A stretch of DNA of 17,530 nucleotides from SZUA-521 sp041738285 (GTDB lineage Bacteria; Pseudomonadota; Gammaproteobacteria; Pseudomonadales; Azotimanducaceae), in NCBI GenBank assembly GCA_041738285.1, contig JBGSQB010000156.1:1-17530 (forward strand), in the 5' to 3' direction. The position numbers and the translations under genes were made by a program. Numbering within the stretch: the first letter of the stretch is position 1; every line of letters begins with the position of its first letter. Below are positions 14,750-17,530 of this stretch, piece by piece. Below the pieces are notes generated by a model. That model was not told the DNA's origin, did not search any database, and saw nothing but the letters and a program-made list of their open reading frames with translations.

Positions 14750-15162
14750 AAGCGCGCGCGAGCACGCCAAAGGGCGATCATCGGGATCGCAAAAATCGCT
14801 GCGGGGATGAGCCCCACCAGCCAACCGCTACCCCGTGGATCGAGTTCGCTCCACACCACCATGCCGATGACGATCTGCCCGACATAGACCGCCGCCCAAG
14901 GCCACATCCACGACTTCATCTTCCAGAATCCGTAAGCGAGCGCACCGTAGATGAGCCAATGCAACGGTGCGGTCGCTTTCGCGGTCCAGCCATGGAGCGT
15001 GACACCGAACCACACCTCCTCATCGAGGGCGACCGGCTTGTAGAACATGTCGAAGGGCATATAGATGAACGTCATATAGATGCAGAAGAACCAGATCAGG
15101 TTCATCCACCAAGGCCGTCGTGCCCACTCTGCGTTGACGTGGAACGCGATATCGAACGCCAT
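14737..15162 (-). CDS. Four-helix membrane protein of unknown function, 141 aa
   Basis: I do not recognise the family. Hydrophobic segments lie at about 20-40, 65-80, 85-104 and 113-132, with short charged loops and a basic RARAR tail. It is rich in tryptophan (for example RRPWWMNLIWFF and WMWPWAAVY), as in some integral membrane electron-transfer or lipid-interacting proteins. The frame is open 198 bases further upstream, but the ATG at 15162 is chosen because GGAGGT (15170-15175) precedes it by seven bases and the longer version would overlap the divergent gene. It is convergent with the Rieske oxygenase (13-base overlap) and divergent from the aldo/keto reductase. Its role in either unit is unclear. 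Confidence 0.8.
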   Translation of the reverse strand: MAFDIAFHVNAEWARRPWWMNLIWFFCIYMTFIYMPFDMFYKPVALDEEVWFGVTLHGWTAKATAPLHWLIYGALAYGFWKMKSWMWPWAAVYVGQIVIGMVVWSELDPRGSGWLVGLIPAAIFAIPMIALWRARARFQPP

Positions 15163-15188
15163 GAAAACCACCTCCGAGACCGACTGTA

Positions 15189-15210
15189 CTCGATTTGAGG
15201 TAGCATCGAG
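15189..15210. promoter_or_regulatory. Candidate operator in the divergent region before the aldo/keto reductase
   Basis: CTCGAT (15189-15194) and ATCGAG (15205-15210) form a six-base inverted repeat with a ten-base spacer, in the 70-base gap between the membrane-protein gene and the aldo/keto reductase. It covers TAGCAT (15201-15206), a weak -10 candidate 32 bases before the ATG at 15233. A dimeric repressor here could control both genes. No regulator gene is visible. Confidence 0.28.
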
Positions 15211-15232
15211 GCGATTGCTGCGGAGGTGAGAC

Positions 15233-16462
15233 ATGAACGACGACACAGCGAACAGGGGCCGCAGACGCTTCCTACGCACCAGCGCAATCGGCAGTGCGGC
15301 GGCCGGACTTCTACCCTTCCAGGCACGCGCTGCCGGCGGCAGCGGACGCGTTGAGGTCAAACGCTATGTGACTCTCGGTCGCACGAACCTGAAGATCAGC
15401 GACATCACCTTTGGTTCGAGTCGGCTGCGCACCGGACAGGAAGATCTCGTGCGCTACGCCTTCGACCGCGGCGTGAACTACTTCGATACCGCCGAGGGCT
15501 ACACGGGCGGTGAATCGGAATCCGTGATCGGCAATGCGCTCAAGGGCAAACGCGATCAGGTGGTGATCGCATCGAAGGCATCCACTCGCCCGAGCACGCG
15601 ACGCCACGAAATGATGGCTGCGCTCGACGGCAGCCTGAAGCGATTGCAGACCGACCACATCGACATCTTCTTCAACCACGCGGTGAACTCCGTCGCGCAG
15701 TTGTCGAACCCCGAGTGGCATGCCTTCACCGAACAGGCGAAGCAACAGGGCAAAATCGGCTTCACCGGCATTTCCGGCCACGCGGGGCACCTGATCGAGT
15801 GCCTCGACTACGCCTTCGACGAGGACATGGTGGATGCCGTGCTGGTGGCCTACAACTTCGGCCAGGATCCGGCTTTCTACGAACGGCTCACTAGGTCGTT
15901 CGACTTCGTCGCGGTGCAACCGGACCTGCCGCGCGTGCTGGCCAAAGGCAAAAGCAAGAACGTCGGTGTCGTGACCATGAAGAACCTCATGGGAGCGCGG
16001 CTGAACGACATGCGGCCCTATGAAACGGGCGGAGCGACCTTTGCACAGGCCGCATTCCGCTGGGTGTTGTCGAATACCAACGTCGATGCAGTGACGATCT
16101 CAATGACGAGTCATGACCTGATCGATGAATACCTCGGCGCGTCCGGCGCCCGGCAGCTCGCCCACGGTGACTTCGAACTGCTCAAACAGTACGCACACTT
16201 GAATGGCGCGAGCTATTGCCGGCATGCCTGCAACGATTGCGAAGGCGCGTGTCCCTATGGCGTACCGATTGCGGATGTTCTGCGCACGCGCATGTACGCC
16301 ACGCACTACAACGATCTCGAGTTCGCCCAGCGCGAATATCGTCAGCTCGAGGTAAACGCGGCCGCATGTCTAAGCTGTTCCGGCGAACCCTGCCGCAATG
16401 CCTGTACCCACGGCCTTTCGATCGATCAGATGTGTGCGCCGACGCACCAACTGCTGGCATGA
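15233..16462 (+). CDS. Tat-exported aldo/keto reductase with two C-terminal cysteine (Fe-S) clusters
   Basis: The 409-aa protein starts with a twin-arginine signal (RRRFLR, 10-15, then an Ala/Gly-rich hydrophobic stretch and ARA-A near 31-34). An aldo/keto reductase barrel follows. The catalytic tetrad is visible as D85 and Y90 (FDTAEGY), K115 (IASKAS) and H149 (FFNHAV). The tail holds two four-cysteine sets: C329-x3-C333-x2-C336-x3-C340 followed by Pro, and C379-x2-C382-x4-C387-x3-C391. They resemble ferredoxin-like [4Fe-4S] ligands. The redox partner and substrate are unknown. GGAGGT (15222-15227) precedes the ATG by five bases. The stop overlaps the larE start (ATGA, 16459-16462), so the three genes are co-translated. 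Confidence 0.9.
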   Translation: MNDDTANRGRRRFLRTSAIGSAAAGLLPFQARAAGGSGRVEVKRYVTLGRTNLKISDITFGSSRLRTGQEDLVRYAFDRGVNYFDTAEGYTGGESESVIGNALKGKRDQVVIASKASTRPSTRRHEMMAALDGSLKRLQTDHIDIFFNHAVNSVAQLSNPEWHAFTEQAKQQGKIGFTGISGHAGHLIECLDYAFDEDMVDAVLVAYNFGQDPAFYERLTRSFDFVAVQPDLPRVLAKGKSKNVGVVTMKNLMGARLNDMRPYETGGATFAQAAFRWVLSNTNVDAVTISMTSHDLIDEYLGASGARQLAHGDFELLKQYAHLNGASYCRHACNDCEGACPYGVPIADVLRTRMYATHYNDLEFAQREYRQLEVNAAACLSCSGEPCRNACTHGLSIDQMCAPTHQLLA

Positions 16463-17319
16463 CACGGGCGCAAGCAATCATCGCGAGCGACGCCGCACTG
16501 TGGCCTTCGAAGCTCGCAGCGCTGCGCGCGTACCTGCGCGATCGCGGGCGCGTGATCGTTGCCGTATCGGTCGGCATCGACTCGACGTTTCTGTGGGCGG
16601 TGGCGCATCAGGAACTCGGCAATGGTGCCCTCGGTGTCACTGGCGCATCGCCATCGCTCGCCACCTGGGAACACGAAGGGCTTGCGCGCCTGATCGCCGA
16701 GATCGGTGCGCCCCATCAGTTTCTCGCCACCGCCGAACTCGACAACCCAAACTATGCCGCTAACCCGACCAACCGCTGCTTCTTCTGCAAGGACACCTTG
16801 TGGTCGGCGGTGACCGCACTGGCGCAGCACCGCGGCGTTACACACATCCTCGATGGCTACAACATCGACGACGTGGGCGACCACCGCCCGGGTCAAGTCG
16901 CCGGCACCGCGTACGCGATCCAAAGCCCGCTCAAGGCGCTGGGCTTTCGCAAAGCCGACATCCGTGCGGCGGCGCAGTCAATCGGGCTATCGATCTGGGC
17001 GAAGCCCGCGATGGCCTGTCTGTCATCGCGCTTCGCGTACGGTGTTGCTGTGGATGCCGAGGGTCTTGCCCGCGTCGACGGCGCCGAGCGATGGCTGCGT
17101 GAGCGCGGATTCGATGAACTGCGTGTGCGCGTGCACGGCGACCGGCTGGCGCGACTTGAACTGCCGGTCGACGACATACTTAGATTTCTGCAACTGCGCG
17201 GTGCATTCGCCGCGCACTGCAAATCCCTCGGCTTCCTGTTCGTGAGCCTCGATCTCGAAGGATTTCGCAGCGGCAGCATGAACGCTGTACTCATGCACAC
17301 GCCCACCGCCGCTTCATGA
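16459..17319 (+). CDS. larE: LarE, ATP-dependent sulfur transferase of nickel-pincer nucleotide synthesis
   Basis: The 286-aa cytoplasmic protein belongs to the PP-loop ATP pyrophosphatase superfamily. It would adenylate and sulfurate pyridinium-3,5-biscarboxylate mononucleotide on the way to the nickel-pincer cofactor of LarA. The PP-loop is SVGIDST (37-43), where the canonical form is SGG(V/I)DS. NPTNRCFFCK gives C107 and C110, and KPAMACLSSRFAYG (182-195) gives C187, matching the sulfur-donor cysteine C176 of Lactiplantibacillus LarE. The three-cysteine set is the type reported to hold a [4Fe-4S] cluster in some LarE proteins. The start at 16459 is chosen because it overlaps the previous stop. 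An upstream open extension lies inside the reductase gene. Its own stop overlaps the larB start. Confidence 0.9.
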   Translation: MTRAQAIIASDAALWPSKLAALRAYLRDRGRVIVAVSVGIDSTFLWAVAHQELGNGALGVTGASPSLATWEHEGLARLIAEIGAPHQFLATAELDNPNYAANPTNRCFFCKDTLWSAVTALAQHRGVTHILDGYNIDDVGDHRPGQVAGTAYAIQSPLKALGFRKADIRAAAQSIGLSIWAKPAMACLSSRFAYGVAVDAEGLARVDGAERWLRERGFDELRVRVHGDRLARLELPVDDILRFLQLRGAFAAHCKSLGFLFVSLDLEGFRSGSMNAVLMHTPTAAS

Positions 17320-17530
17320 CCGAACCGTTTTCGCGCCTGGATCACGACCGCGTCGCACGTCAGGGGTTTCCGGAAGTAGTGTTCGCCTCCGGCAAAACGC
17401 CGGATCAGGTGGCGCACATCGTTGCCGAATTCACGGCCCGCTCGGGCCGCGCCCTCGCCACCCGCGCAACCGATGCTCACGCATCGGCCGTGATCGCGCG
17501 CGTCAAAGACGCCCGCTACGATCCGTTGTC
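17316..17530 (+). CDS. larB: LarB, N-terminal part (pyridinium-3,5-biscarboxylate mononucleotide synthase), cut by window end
   Basis: The first 71 codons of a frame run off the right edge. The start ATG at 17316 overlaps the larE stop (ATGA). The sequence begins MTEPFSRLDHDRVARQGFPE and continues VVFASGKTPDQVAHIV, then ALATRA, which matches the N-terminus of LarB proteins (R-x-G-F-P-E-V and GKT motifs). LarB carboxylates and hydrolyses nicotinic acid adenine dinucleotide, the first step of the nickel-pincer pathway. Its PurE-like catalytic domain lies beyond the window. Order larE-larB suggests larC and possibly a larA homologue downstream. Confidence 0.85.
   Translation, partial: MTEPFSRLDHDRVARQGFPEVVFASGKTPDQVAHIVAEFTARSGRALATRATDAHASAVIARVKDARYDPL

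Noticed and set aside
15311..15919. Minus-strand frame of 202 codons
   Set aside because: Antisense to the aldo/keto reductase, which has a full catalytic tetrad; composition typical of a shadow frame.
16216..16458. Upstream extension of larE by 81 codons
   Set aside because: It runs inside the reductase gene in another frame, and LarE homologues begin near the coupled ATG at 16459.
1..17530. CRISPR array, tRNA or rRNA genes, transposase or phage genes
   Set aside because: I saw no regularly spaced direct repeats, no tRNA-like cloverleaf and no recombinase motif. Nearly all of the window is accounted for by coding sequence, and no gene-free stretch exceeds 120 bases.

Overview
The window is high-GC, gene-dense bacterial DNA. 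It looks like a catabolic (lipid, terpenoid, steroid or aromatic) accessory region of a proteobacterium. A Gammaproteobacterium is my best guess, because of the gene mix and a REP-type inverted repeat of the RAYT-associated kind, but no rRNA or other marker gene is present to fix the taxonomy. I see no tRNA, rRNA, CRISPR array, transposase or integrase.

Layout. The end of an unrecognised gene (2-166) precedes an acyl-CoA synthetase (225-1916, +). Converging on it is a translationally coupled minus-strand pair: an LLM-class flavin oxidoreductase (2915-3958) followed by a long GST-fold protein (1926-2918). Divergent from that pair is a 642-aa Baeyer-Villiger-type flavin monooxygenase (4075-6003, +), closed by a strong bidirectional hairpin (6014-6038). 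On the minus strand a compact operon runs from 10683 down to 6463: exported amidase, ACAD10/11-like acyl-CoA dehydrogenase, short-chain dehydrogenase, pyridoxamine-phosphate-oxidase-fold protein. A terminator or attenuator-like hairpin and a small 99-aa protein follow. Divergent from that operon is a second, smaller PNPOx-fold protein (10758-11183, +), then an exported metal-dependent amidohydrolase (11190-12848, +).

An 81-bp element with perfect 26-bp inverted arms (12852-12932) sits directly after the amidohydrolase stop and just upstream of a cytoplasmic cyclophilin (12971-13477). Next come a Rieske oxygenase alpha subunit (13556-14749, +) without visible redox partners and a convergent four-helix membrane protein (14737-15162, -). 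The window ends with a plus-strand operon joined by ATGA overlaps: a Tat-exported aldo/keto reductase carrying two cysteine clusters (15233-16462), larE (16459-17319) and the start of larB (17316 to window end). LarE and LarB make the nickel-pincer nucleotide cofactor of LarA-type racemases and epimerases.

Working together (inference). The acyl-CoA synthetase, acyl-CoA dehydrogenase and short-chain dehydrogenase fit CoA-ester beta-oxidation. The Baeyer-Villiger enzyme, LLM flavoenzyme and Rieske oxygenase fit oxidative attack on a ketone or ring substrate. The two exported hydrolases fit uptake or processing of an amide- or ester-containing compound. The most unusual part is the right end, where nickel-pincer cofactor synthesis is co-translated with an exported Fe-S aldo/keto reductase.
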